Positions 26,804-38,642 of a stretch of 64,000 bases of DNA are shown here, piece after piece. The DNA comes from Setaria digitata. Taxonomy: Eukaryota > Nematoda > Chromadorea > Rhabditida > Setariidae. Positions within the stretch are counted from its first letter, which is position 1. Each line of letters begins with the position of its first letter. The position numbers and the translations under genes were made by a program. The stretch spans positions 1 to 64,000 of the forward strand of contig RCAB01000301.1 of the NCBI GenBank assembly GCA_003640385.1. Direction: 5' to 3'. A model generated the notes under the pieces. It saw only the letters and a list, made by a program, of their open reading frames with translations. It made no database searches and was not told the origin of the DNA.

Positions 26804-29383
26804 GCATAACAGCAAACTCTATCATTCTATTCGATTTATACTACGCCGGAAACCATGTTTGATTATAGCAGCTATCTTATCATTACTTACTCTCATTCTT
26901 ATCCTATCACTTATTGGTTCCATTCATCTCTTCAGATCATCTGTGGTTTGTTTTAATTAATTAGCCAGAAAAGTTTTCGAGAAAATAGAAAAGAATTACA
27001 AATTTCCTTAACACAGGGAAAGCCAAGAAGAATCTTTCAAGTACTTCTGAAGCTATATTAAAAGCTCACACTTCTCTCCTTTTACCTTCTTTTCCCTCAA
27101 AATACCTTTTCTCAACTAGATTCAAGAATGTTACTTTCCAGCATGAATTACGTCTCGTACGCCTAGAAAACAAAGTTCTTCGGCGGTACGTCAATCGGAC
27201 TGATTTCTTCCATTGTGCGTACAATTTTAGCGCAGAACCTGATATTGTAAGTTTGCTGATATTGGAAATATCCAGTGGGAAATTATCAGAATTTATCTTA
27301 GCACTCTTCAGAGGTCTTCAGAATGTAATCCTTAAAGATGAAGCTATTAATTACCTTCCAGAGGTCAAAACATCATTAAAAGTTATTTTCTCACGAAAAT
27401 TTAAAAGCATTTTATAATTTCCATCCAAGAGAATGGCGAATTAAATTTCATGATATTCAGGAGCAGTGTAATGATTGTGGTGGTGCCGCATTTGTACATC
27501 TAACACTGAGAACATTGAATCAGTTTGATTTGACATGTACCGATTTAAGTCATCGGGTAAATAATTTAATTTTAATTAATTTATTTAAATTCGGGAAAGT
27601 TTTCCACTAATTTTTCACTCACATAAAGATAAAGCACTGAAGAATAGTCTCTGCATTTAAAATTAGGGCAATAAGTTCATACTTACTAAATGTAGTTGGA
27701 GCAGATCATCAAAGGAAGATTCAGATTTTCAACTAGTTCAATTTATAATTCATGTGCTAATTTGATTAGGATTAGAAGCCATATGCATCAGTGTAATATT
27801 CTGGGATTTCGGCATTTCTTTCATCCCCTACATCTCCATCTAATGTCGTTAAAACTGCAAAATTTCCCATTTCAAATTCCTAATAAAAATTCAACAATGA
27901 AACAGACCGGTCTTCTGAGGTTTCTACTTCAGTAACCTAACTCTAATGAGCGAAAGAAGGTAAAAATCTACTAGATTTCTTTTAAAAAACAGCTCTTCAC
28001 TTTTGCCACCATATTTTATTCACTAAAATAAAATCCAAAATTTCTGCTTAATTTATGCAAATATAATCAAAGTTGCTGGAAAGTTGCCATCCACAATTAG
28101 AAGAAAGAAAAAGCGGAAGAGTTTCGTTCTGCTTCTGAAAATTTTATGACTCTGGAAGGGTTTAACTTTCGAAATACTCTACTTACTTGCAAAATTGTGC
28201 ATTTTTTTTTTTGAGCAGTTGAAAAAGATTTCTGGAATTCATAGGAAGAGGAGCAGGACAGATATGTACAAAAGAAAAAATATGTGAAACGAAAAAATTT
28301 TTCAAAAATTTCAAATTATAAATCAATAAACAATCCTTCGTCACGCTTTTGAAAGACAAACTGTATTAGATGTGAGTTATTCAGTTTGCTTCGAATGCTA
28401 TCCGGAGTCATTTTCTCTCTAGCAAAAATTATATCCACGAAATGCAGCAAAACTAGTGAATGGAAGTGATTCATAAAATTAAAACATATAATTTAAAAAA
28501 AAAAAAAATTTTTTTTTTAAAGACAAAAGTTCTCCTAAATATTCTAATTTTAGGCAAAATGTTTCGATCAAAAAGTGAAATGCAATATTTTAGCAAATGA
28601 ACCTTACGAACAATGTGAAGGATTGCGAGGTGTTCCAGTCCGCGAAAGTGAAGGCGTTTCAAGTGAACACTTCGTTAAAGTAATTCATTTGTTGATTTTA
28701 TTAAAAATTAAGGAAAAAAAAATATTCTCGACAGGTTTTTATCCTTCGACTACTAAAATAACTGACTGAATGGACTTCACTGCTCCTGTGACTTATTTCA
28801 AAAAGTAACAATTCTTGCATACTTGTTTAATGTTCGCTTCACTCCACCAGTTCTACTTGCAAATAGTTTTGTCAGATTTAAAATATGAACATTGGAAATA
28901 GTTTATAAGCAGTGGAAGGAAAATTCTGGAACGAATTTTGAGACTTGAGACTTTATTGTCAAAAATTTGAGATATTTCTAGGATGAAATGCTGCCATCTG
29001 CTTTGCACTCATTTACGAACATAGAATAGACTCTCTGTTGCTGTTTTCGCATGTAAAATTTAAATTTGAAATTTTTAGGTGATTACAGCAAACTTAACAA
29101 AACTTATGAATCGAACAGTTGTGTCGCAGCAAATTATTGGACTTTGTCCAAGATGTCATTTTTTTGGCCAACCTTACTATTCGTAAGAATCTTTTTTATG
29201 CTTTTTTTTTGAAAAAATTTATTTTTTGCTATACTCTTCTTGAAAAATGTTAATTAGCAAGTCTGAGACATTTGCTTTAGAATAAAGGACACATGTGTCC
29301 AGAAACTTGGCACAATGCGTGAAGGCTGGCCAAAACAATTTCAGTGGTGTGATTGGGAACAGCCATCATCGAAATGTACATAG
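26804..29383 (+). CDS. Cysteine-rich type II membrane protein, unrecognised (5' incomplete)
   Basis: I do not recognise the family. Exons: 26804-26945, 27142-27246, 27461-27556, 28554-28679, 29079-29182, 29281-29383; all five junctions keep phase to a TAG stop. The first exon encodes basic residues (ILRRKP) then a long hydrophobic segment (LIIAAILSLLTLILILSLIG), a signal anchor that would put the C-terminus outside the cell or in the secretory lumen. The rest (about 180 residues) is Cys-rich, with CNDCGG, KCFDQKVKC, LCPRCHFFGQPYY and WCDWEQPSSKC, likely a disulfide-bonded ectodomain, and has sequons such as NRT and NLT. The exon entry is phase 2 with no in-frame start, so at least one upstream exon is missing from this model. 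The donor could also be at 26942. Confidence 0.72.
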
Positions 29384-30098
29384 ACCTAATTTATTTTCGA
29401 ATTATTCGAAAAAGAAAAACGTTCTTCTGTGATCCAACTTGTATTGTTAATCTTTCTCGAGAAAACTTAAAAAAAAAAGGTTTTTCAGATAAAATTTCAT
29501 TAAGCCTTCTTTTCCTTTCCGCCAAGAATCCTTTCTAATAATTTTCCAATACGCGTGACATGTCATCTAAATTATACACAGGTCTCGAAAAAAACATTGA
29601 AGATATATGTGACTTAGTCGAGAAAAAGCTTTAATAACATCAATATAGAACTGTGCTAGTTTTGCACTGATCAAGCTTCGACTGACAATGGACTCTGTTT
29701 AAGCTTAGTGTCCAGAACCAAACATATTTTGTTCGCTGTTTTTTGGTTCCGAAAAGGTCAGCTTAGAAATTTTTACTGAAACGAAAACTTATGGTCTTCA
29801 GTCAATTTACAGTCTAAGTGAAATAAATTCAATTCAAGTGAAATTTTCAAGAAAATCATATCTTGCATTTTTTCAAAACATTATTTGCATATATTAAGCC
29901 AAACCAATTCATTTTGCATAATCTCATTTTTTCAATCGTTGCACCGAAATGTCTACTGGTCATCTCAACGTACTAGCTGGACGATGACCATTCTAATGCG
30001 AAACATTTCAGGTTCTCCTGGATATGATGCTTAATTTGCATATTTTGTGCTACATAGATTCAAGAACCATTGAAAATTTAAATTTTCCTTTCGATTGA
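29384..30098. other. Intergenic spacer
   Basis: AT-rich sequence between the Cys-rich protein gene and the possible small peptide gene. I see no supported exon, RNA gene or repeat here. Confidence 0.5.
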
Positions 30099-30715
30099 AT
30101 GGCTGATTTCCGGACTATACTTTTACTGTCGATGCAATTGCTGCTCTTTTGTAATGGTGCATTATTATATTCAGGAATTGTTATGCATAACAGACAGTTA
30201 GCAAGTTTGCCTGTAAATTTTTTCTCCTTTGAACTTTTTATTTTTCTTTTATGCTATTAAAATGCTGTTAGACGATTTTTCCGAGAATTTAAAATATTTT
30301 TAACCAATTTCATTTTTCAATTTTGATCACTGACTGGCTGAATAATTCTAGAACAATCCCTATTTTGTGAGAGCTGATGAAATGAGGATCGTAAGCAATA
30401 CGAAATCTGAAATGCCACAAGGCTAATCGAAAGAACAAATCCTGAAAAAAAGCTGGAAGAAGAACTATTATACATATATTTTCTTTTAAATGTATAAATC
30501 TATTTTTTATTTGTTGTAGGAATAAATCTGTTAAGGTCCACAAAAAAATAAATAAATTTGCTGAATATATGTTTATAAAATATTTTAAAATTTGTTACAT
30601 ATTTTGTTGCATGAAAAATTATCATGAATTTGAGAGAAAAAAAAAAAGGAAGTCGAAATTAAATTAATTTGAAAGGAAGAAATTTCAGCAATCTGAGGGT
30701 TTGGAGAAGGGATAA
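30099..30715 (+). CDS. Possible small secreted peptide, 59 residues
   Basis: Exons 30099-30212, 30352-30390 and 30689-30715 join in phase 0 with good signals (donors CCT/GTAAAT and ATC/GTAAGC, acceptors TTCTAG and TTTCAG). The product starts with a signal-peptide-like hydrophobic run (ILLLSMQLLLFCNGALLYSG) and has a short mature part containing NNPYFVRADEMRI. No Lys-Arg cleavage pairs stand out. Against it: short exons, only two junctions and no clear trans-splice acceptor just before the ATG. If real it is a short secreted peptide of unknown function, ending about 270 nt before the next gene on the same strand. Confidence 0.38.
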
Positions 30716-30983
30716 TCGGAAGATTGGAATAAATTTAATGACAGGGACGGGACAGCAATCTCAAAGCAAGAAGAGGAAGAAGAAGAAGATGAATTAGACG
30801 CTGAAACTAGTTCAGTCTGGTGGTAAAAGACTAATTAAAATATATGCATGTGTCTGTGTCTGTGCACGTCTAATAAGTAAATACGAATTTCATTTTACCT
30901 CAGTATCCAGACAATGAGCTGAACGACAGGATGACCTATTTTTGGTATTTAAGTGACAGTTAAACAACCATCTCAGGGGATAA

Positions 30984-33900
30984 ATGTTCTGCCTTTCAGC
31001 TGTTTTTTCCTTAGTTATCGTTCGAACGGTAATTCCACAAAAAAGTAAGTTTTCGTATTTGCAACAATTTGATCGTTTAAGAAAGAAATCATTTTTGAAG
31101 CTTGGCTAGGTAGATATTCATTATTAGCTTCCTTATATTGAAATCATCCAAAGCATGTTAAAATGAGAGTAAGAGGAAGAAGTTTTTCTTAACACTAGTC
31201 CAACTTAACAGACTGTATTTAAAATAAAATTTTCACAAAATTCTTGATTCGTTGAACGCTAATTCAGCAAACTGGCTTCATGACTTTGCTCGGCGCGGAA
31301 AGGGAACTGTCTCTAAGTTACCATTTGAAGAAATATTCATCGATCAGCCTGGTGGCCATGAAAGTGAAGCCTTTACAGTGAGAAATCCTTCGGCTGAAAT
31401 AGAAGGACAGAACGAAATTGTGAGAATTGGCGGTGATGTAAGTTAATTACTTTTCTTAGGCAGCAGGACGATAGCAGTGAACTTGGCTTCTCATTTGCAA
31501 ACTTGATATTAACATGAATAACTTTTCGATTATGAAATTCTTGTTAGATGCTTTGATTCAAACTACCTAATTAAATGCTTAATTTACATTTAAAAAACTG
31601 ATATTTCCGACGATAAAATCAGTTGCTCCGGTTCTTCTAATTAGAAAGGAAGAGATGAGTCTAACAAGCTAACAAGCACAAATTGACTATAAATTTTCGG
31701 CTTACTTTCTCTTTTCCAACACCATTAAAACGGAGTTTTCATGTAGTTCAATATGGCAACCGGCGGTGGTTCAAGAATTCTTCCGGTTTCCTCTGACCCA
31801 TCGATAACAAACGCAATGTTAGGGACATTCCTGTCAACTACAGCACGATCGCCAACGACAACACGCACCTCGCCATTAAGGACAACTATCACAGGAAGAC
31901 ATTCTCCGCAATCCGGTACCACAGCCAAAAAAGTGCAGTTTAATTTCAAACAGCTCGCATCATTTCTTCAGGTATTAGCAAGCATTTTAATCAGTCTCTT
32001 GGGAAGTTATTATCAGAGTATCATGATAAAATGATAAAATTGTATATACTGAAAAATAATCTGATTTCTAGCAAATGATAGATAGACGACGAAAAGCAAA
32101 GAAAAATCATACGGCGAAAGAGAATGATGGAATAAAAAGAATTGAATGGCTTCGGAATGATTCAGAATTGGGCGAAACAATTCGGTCATCATTTCAAGAA
32201 AATACTTTCAGTGTAGCTGATCTTGAACCCACTGAGCTTCTTTATAGTCATCTGAATACCCAAAAACCAGGGAACACTTATGCAATATCCAGGTAAGCTC
32301 TAAGGTTAAAGGGTAGAAGTCATATGTTAACGTCGTACGTGGAGCAAGATTGAAAATAAATCTATTTTAATTGGAAGGACTAATTTTAGAATCATACTTA
32401 CTGACTTCAAAGTAGATATATCAACAACTTTTATTAGAAATTATAAAAAGATATTAGTATCACTAGTCATGCATTTTTTTTGATAGCTTCTTATCATTGT
32501 TCTTATTATTAACAATACTACATTGATTTTTCAGGAGACCAGAAAAGGAAAAAGCAAAAAGCTCTTCTGCAAGAAATCAAAGTTAGGATTAATTTTATTT
32601 TCAAATATTTTTGGAACAAATGAGAAAGTTAAATAAATTAGAAAATTCAATAAAAATTTCCTGGTAGATTTGAGTTAAATCAAGAGGATTCACAATATTA
32701 ATCTTTCATAAACCTTCGCATTTTTCAACTTCACATATTCTAAGAATAATTAAGCATTGAAAAGCAGCACCGTTAATCAGCATGAAAAATTACTAACTAT
32801 TCTCACTACTAAAAACAAAAAGGAAATCGATGTAGGATTGGCAGGAACTGTATCATCATCTAAAGGAGATATCAACGATAATCCAATGATTTATATAATC
32901 AGAGAGGTCAGTTATTGATTGAGTTCATACTGAAGTTTCATTTTATATGAATTTGGTCGAAAAATTTAATCCTTTTCTTGTTTCGTAAGAAAAATTGTCA
33001 GATTGGCATACTTACATTATAAGTCGTTAGAGCAAAAATTGAAATCAATTTAAAGAGGAAGTAAGTTGAATAAGTTAGGGAGAAGGTAAACTTGCGTGGC
33101 AAATACGAAGCGTAAATATCGAATAAATTAGTGTCCAGAATCGTAGCACATCATCCTACTAATATCCCTCATCAGTCTTTTAGTGTTGAATAAACTGAAA
33201 TTTCCAGTAAGGATGACAGCTTAATCAGGTTAACACAGCTCATCTACTTACCTCTCTCAGCAAACCCTTCCAAGGTCTAGTCCAGCGGAAATTAACTTAG
33301 ATATTGCTACACAGAAGCAATATTTAGAGCCATTACTTTTAACAGCTCTATCTTTCAGGGTTTGATTACGCAGAATAATGAAAATGATTACGAATTTGTC
33401 TCATCAATCACACTTATAACTGATGGTAACAAGAAATTACTAGTAGATACGGGTTTAGCTACCGATATCAACGGACGTACCTGGATGTTGGAAAGTTCGT
33501 CTCTTTCTCCTAATTAAATAATATCATAATGAATCCAATCAGTTATGGAAATTGCAGTCATACACATGTGGACTATTTTGAATAGAAAAATATTTAAGGA
33601 ATGAAAATATCTCCAAATCTAATTTAACGCTTCATATTTCAACTATTTCTATTGCAGGACTAAGTGAGCTTAGCGCTCCACCACCTTCCATCAGTTATGT
33701 GATCACAACTCATGGTCATCCCGATCATTCCGGCAATACAAATGATTTTCCAGATGCACTTCATTACGCTGGAAGATTCATGCATGCAGGGTCACATTCC
33801 AACTTCTCAAGAATCTTGAAGGTTTTTTTTCCCATCGAAATTACTGACAATTCTACATATGGCATTTAAATCAGCTTAATAGTACGCATCCAAATATACT

Positions 33901-34527
33901 GCCTATTCAAATTATACCGGAGTAATTGAAATGTAACAGTAGAATTGATTCTCGTAAAATGAGCCAACGAAACCCGAGAGTATTGGTAAATCAGTTAGAT
34001 TTCAGAATGTTGTCGAAAGGTTAACAGAAAATGTTTATCTGCTGAAAACACCAGGTCACGCATCAGACGATATCTCTGTTCTCATAAAAAATACAAGCTT
34101 TTTCGGTACCGTGATTGTTTCCGGTAAGATCAATTGTTTTAAAAAGCGAAATTCTCAACTGTCTGAGATTCTCCTGCTGGTTAAGTCAAGCAAGAATCAT
34201 TTTGCCAGGGAATGGATACTGACTGTTAATCAAGTTTACATCCGTTTAATCTCAGCTAGTTAGACTATTCCTTCTTGAAAAATTGAAGCTTTGACTTCTT
34301 ACCAAGTGAAAAAATTACTTTACTTAACTGAAGGTGATGTATTCCTACGAAAGGAAGATATGAAGTACCCGACAATGTGGAGACCGTTAGCGACCAATGA
34401 AGCAGAACAGGAAGAATCCAGAAAGCGACTGCTTTGCTTAGGAGACTACATCATTCCAGGACACGGTCCGTTGTTCCGGGTGACTAGCAACATGAAACAG
34501 AAGCTTAATTGTCCTAGTGATTACTAA
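30984..34527 (+). CDS. swip-10: Metallo-beta-lactamase domain protein, MBLAC1/SWIP-10 type, with secreted-type N-terminus
   Basis: The 3' exons (about 32823-32906, 33359-33494, 33658-33821, 34006-34123, 34334-34527) encode a compact metallo-beta-lactamase fold like human MBLAC1 and C. elegans SWIP-10, which acts in glia to limit dopamine neuron signalling. Metal ligands are all present: THGHPDH, the His of TPGHASDD, the Asp of VSGDVF, and PGHGPLFRV. The 5' exons (30984-31044, 31268-31437, 31747-31971, 32072-32292) start seven bases after a CTCAG acceptor and encode a signal peptide (MFCLSAVFSLVIVRT), then a Thr/Ser/Pro-rich stretch. Exon 32072-32292 can splice in phase either to a terminal exon with its own stop (32535-32586; 242 residues) or to 32768 onward, which continues into the lactamase domain. 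I favour one gene, but two adjacent genes are possible. Confidence 0.85.
33152..33328. repeat. Dispersed repeat, copy 1 (in SWIP-10-type gene intron)
   Basis: About 175 nt starting CATCCTACTA that match 37121-37330 in the same orientation. The shared core includes TAAACTGAAATTTCCAGTAA, then TTAATCAGGTTAA and TCATCTACTTACCTCTCTCA. Small indels separate the copies. It has no coding content and is likely a short non-autonomous element. Confidence 0.85.
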
Positions 34528-35668
34528 CAACTGTCGGTAGAGAAAAGAAGTACGCTAAGTAAAGAGCCAAGTTCACGCCACGTTAATTGAAGATTTTGGT
34601 CAGAATACATCCAGTCACACTCCTATAATTCCATGAATGTTATTACTTCATTTCTCAGGTATCTCACTACATACTCTCTTAAATTTTTTTTTTTAAGGAA
34701 AAAAAAAAACTTCCTCCTCAATGGATTAAAGTAATTAACTGCAGAGTTTGGTATCATAATTCTTGGCTGTACAGATAGCATTTGACCTCTTCGCTGTTTT
34801 TGGACCTATATTTAGTTGCTATGCATAATTCATGTACTTTAAACTAATATTTTGCGAAAAAAAAGAAACCATAAATTACAGCTTCTTGTTAAATGATGCT
34901 TATGATTAAAAAAAGTATCTGAAAATGATATAAATTGGCTGCACTCCACTAACTGAGCATTATTATACCTCATGGTTAAAAATTTATTTATATATATGTA
35001 TATAATTTGTAAATATATATACATATTTACAAATTTTTTTTTTGCTTATGTGTTATTTAAAGTTTCTTCTCCAGTGTTCTGGAATTTTCCGAAAGAACAT
35101 ACGAATTCTCAAGCTTAAGTACATGAATATGCATATAAGATTCCACTACGTTCCTCGGAGAAGCCGGGAATGTACCACTGACCAATGTTTCTCGATTAGC
35201 TTCAAAAAAATGTCTTATGCGTATACGGAGGATCAGATAATGATTACTGCTTAACCTGACTATATTAAGGAAAAAACGCGAAAGAAAGTTTGAAAATCAT
35301 TTTGAAAGCAAACGTTCTTCCTCCTACTCAAAAAAAAAGCAAGCAAGCAAACAAGGGTTAAAATAACAAGGAATTTTAACGAACATGAAACGTAGACGTC
35401 ATTGTAGTTTATAAGTCAAATCACATCACTTGATAAATGAGGCAGCATTTACTGCCCAATGCATCATTAAATGTGAGGCATTTTTTACGAAAAATTGCAA
35501 CAGTTTTCTTCAAAACGAAATTTTTAATAAACTTATGTAGTTTTAACATGGAAAAATTAAAAAGTGGATCCCATGAAAACCATGAATATCACTAGTGAAC
35601 TGCAAAATGCAGCTTTGAAACAAAAATTCCGTAAATATCATTTTCGAACTGTAAATTTAAAACATTTT
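34528..35668. other. Convergent 3' intergenic region
   Basis: This lies between the stops of the lactamase gene (+) and the tail-anchored protein gene (-). It contains an AT-rich imperfect palindrome around 35007-35035 (TTTGTAAATAT against ATATTTACAAA) and TATATA runs. It probably holds both 3' UTRs. I see no further gene. Confidence 0.55.
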
Positions 35669-38642
35669 TCACGATGACATACTAGAACGAATTTGTTTGC
35701 TCCACTGTATCCAGTGTTTCATTACAAATCGATCAACACCAAAATAGTTCACTGCCTTGCAAATGATAAATGCATAAAGAACACACAAAAGAAAATATAT
35801 GAACGTCAGTACATATGGATGATCAATGAAACTTGATAATCTTCTGGATTTTTCAGTACCGTAAGTTGTTTCGTAGGCTCTCACTGGTGTTTGCTGGAAA
35901 GAGGTAATCTATGACAGTTTTTAATAACTGAGGGAATTTTTTCTTTATTAATTAGTTCTTAGATGTGAAATAAAATTTCCAACCTTGATTACAAAAGAAA
36001 TTTTATCGCCAATTTACTTTTTAAACATAAGAGGTCACCAGGAAATATCAAGTCCAATACCACACGGAAACCTCGAATATTTCCACAACAAAAAAATTAA
36101 AGGCATTCTCTAACAGTCTTTTCAAAAAGCGATCCTTCGAAATAAAAATAATCATGGTTTTTGATTAGTATTCAAGAGTCACTGTAGATGAAGAAAGGCG
36201 ACTACAAAAAGGCGCAAATAATTAATACTCACGAGAGAGAGATTTTCAAAAAGAACCGAATCTCCTTTGGCAGTATTGCGGACTGAACGGCGTACAGCGG
36301 TCGGATACAGCTTTTCAGCTGATTCACTTTTCACAATGGTTTGAGAGGCCTAAAGAGAAGATATTAAATACGTAAATAACAAACAAAAAACATGGAGAAG
36401 TATTTTATTGAACTGCCATTGTTTTGCTAGAAACAGTGAAACAAACTGTATCATTTCTCTTCAAACTGCATCATTTATAAGACGTGAATCAGAAACAACA
36501 ACTTAATTCATGTCGTTTTAAAATGCATAAATTTAATTAAGAAACTGATGAAATCTAAAAATATATCATACTAAAGTTCTGAGAGGTGTAGGACGACGTG
36601 AGTGACGACCACGTGACCGTGATCGTGAATTTCGTCGTGAAGAATTCTTCTTCTTAACCGAAGGTGCAGCCTGAGTTACAGTGCTCTTTTTCTGTGTCTC
36701 CGTCGGTATCTGCGTCATCTTCAATAAGATACTCAAGAACAGAAGGGATGTAACAAAAATTTAACAAATTATGAAAATCCACTTATGATGGGACAGATTT
36801 TAAGTAGTAATTTACATTAAAATGAGGACTGATTTGATATTTTTAAAATAGAAAGAAAAAAAAAGAAAAAAGGAAAGTAATTTATTTTTTTTTCATTCCA
36901 TTGTTTTACTAGTATTTAAACAAACTACTAATTTCACGATACTATTTGCTACTACGTAACTTAGATCAATAAATATTTATTTAATTTCTACTAGCTAAAC
37001 TACACAATACTATTTGCTGTTATGTGTAACTATGGCTAACAGATATTTACTTAGTTTTTACTACTGTTATGTCATCCACTTGAAACATTACCTATTTAAT
37101 CAAGCTTACCAGAGTGTCAACATCCTACTAGTATCCCTTATCAGTCTTTTAGGTCTTGGATAAACTGAAATTTCCAGTAAGGATAGCTTAATCAGGTTAA
37201 AAGCTCATCTACTTACCTCTCTCAGCAAACCTTTTCAAGTTCTAGTCCTTTGCATATCAGCAGAAGTAACCTGGATATTAGTCCGATGATCTTTTTACTA
37301 CAGAGAAGCAAAATGTTGTCCTTATTTAGATTTATATTACAGAGAAGCTATAAACCAGTCTACTATTAATCACTAATTATTTCATGTTCAAGCTTTTCAT
37401 TGTACAAAGTTATCAGTGATAAAAGAATATTTCAAATGAAAACATAAAAAAAAGGACATAGGATATAAACGGATATCAAATTATAATGAAAAAGGAAAAC
37501 TATATCACTGACAGAGTCTTATCTGGGAAAGCAATGAATGCACTAAGAGAGAAACTAAACTAACACTATCACCTCGATTACACTGACAGAAGACTCTAAT
37601 CAATAGCGAAATATCATTAGAGAGTAGCTCTTCCAAGAGGATAAATTTTCTCTTTCTCCTCCTAAGAGCCGTTTATTAGCCACTGGCTACTTCCATTTAT
37701 CATAAAATACAGAAAGAAGTTAACCTTTATTTATAACACTGGTTCAATACTACCTATAACAAATATTACCTAATTCACCTCTCTAGCTATTTCCCACTTC
37801 TAATTTACGGTCTTAGAAATTTCTGAACTTAAATGCCTTCAAGTGATCTCGAAAAGTGTATCTTCCAATCGCTCTTTCAGGCAATATCCTTCTTTCTGTT
37901 AACTTCTTATCCTATATTTGTTTCCCTGAAACCACAAAATAAGAAATGCCTGCTCTTCAGATATGCAGCTCCCGATAATATTAAGTCATTCAGCTGTTTT
38001 AGTTATTTTAATTCTGTTAATTTTGGCCCAGAAAGTATTTCGTTGTAATTAAACCAGGGAAAACCTGTCCCTATCTCATGTGAAAATAATGGAAAATTAC
38101 CAGAAAATGTGAGATTATGTTCGCCAAAAAGAGAGCGCGGCAACTTAAATTTTGTAATACTGGATGAAATATTAAAGGAAAAAATTGGAGTAAAAACCCA
38201 TAGTGAATTTTTGGAATGCTTCTGAAAAAACGTTAAACTTACTTTCTGCTCAACATCATTACAATTTCCAAAATCTGTTGAAGGATAGAGTGGTGAAAGA
38301 TTCGATGGGGGCTCGGTATGGTCCGATTCAAAGGAAATATTTTTCAAATTCTGAACTAAAGCAAATTTAAGCCGTCTTAAAATTAAAAAACAAAACTATG
38401 CAAAATTATAAAATCACTTTCCTGTGTGCAATGAAATTTCATATCTTTTTAAGTAAATAAAAAAACAGAAAATAGAAACATAGCTCTAAAAACCGAAAGG
38501 ATAGAATTTTAATATAAAATCTACTGCAACATATCATTACCTGATTTGCAGTCTTTCTAGGCGATAATTTTATTTTTGGGGTTGATGAATTCAGAGGACC
38601 ATTTCTCATTCGCGTTGAATGTGTGACTTTATTGCCATCCAT
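35669..38642 (-). CDS. Arg/Ser-rich tail-anchored membrane protein, unrecognised
   Basis: Exons from 5' to 3': 38642-38541, 38350-38243, 36718-36572, 36349-36233, 35893-35669. All junctions are phase 0 with canonical sites, giving 232 residues. The N-terminal 160 residues are hydrophilic, basic and Ser/Arg-rich (SSTPKIKLSPRKTANQ, then SSRRNSRSRSRGRHSRRPTP, then RRSVRNTAKGD). Near the C-terminus is a single hydrophobic segment (VLTFIYFLLCVLYAFIICKA) followed by about 30 residues, so the bulk should face the cytosol or nucleoplasm. Basic RS-type tails with one C-terminal membrane span recall inner nuclear membrane proteins that bind chromatin or lamina, but no LEM, Tudor or other domain is visible, so that is inference. 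The second intron is 1.5 kb and holds copy 2 of the dispersed repeat. Confidence 0.78.
37121..37330. repeat. Dispersed repeat, copy 2 (in minus-strand gene intron)
   Basis: It matches 33152-33328 (see that entry). Here it sits antisense to its host gene, in the intron between exons 2 and 3 of the tail-anchored protein gene. The right-hand part is more diverged and includes extra sequence around 37245-37290. Confidence 0.85.
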
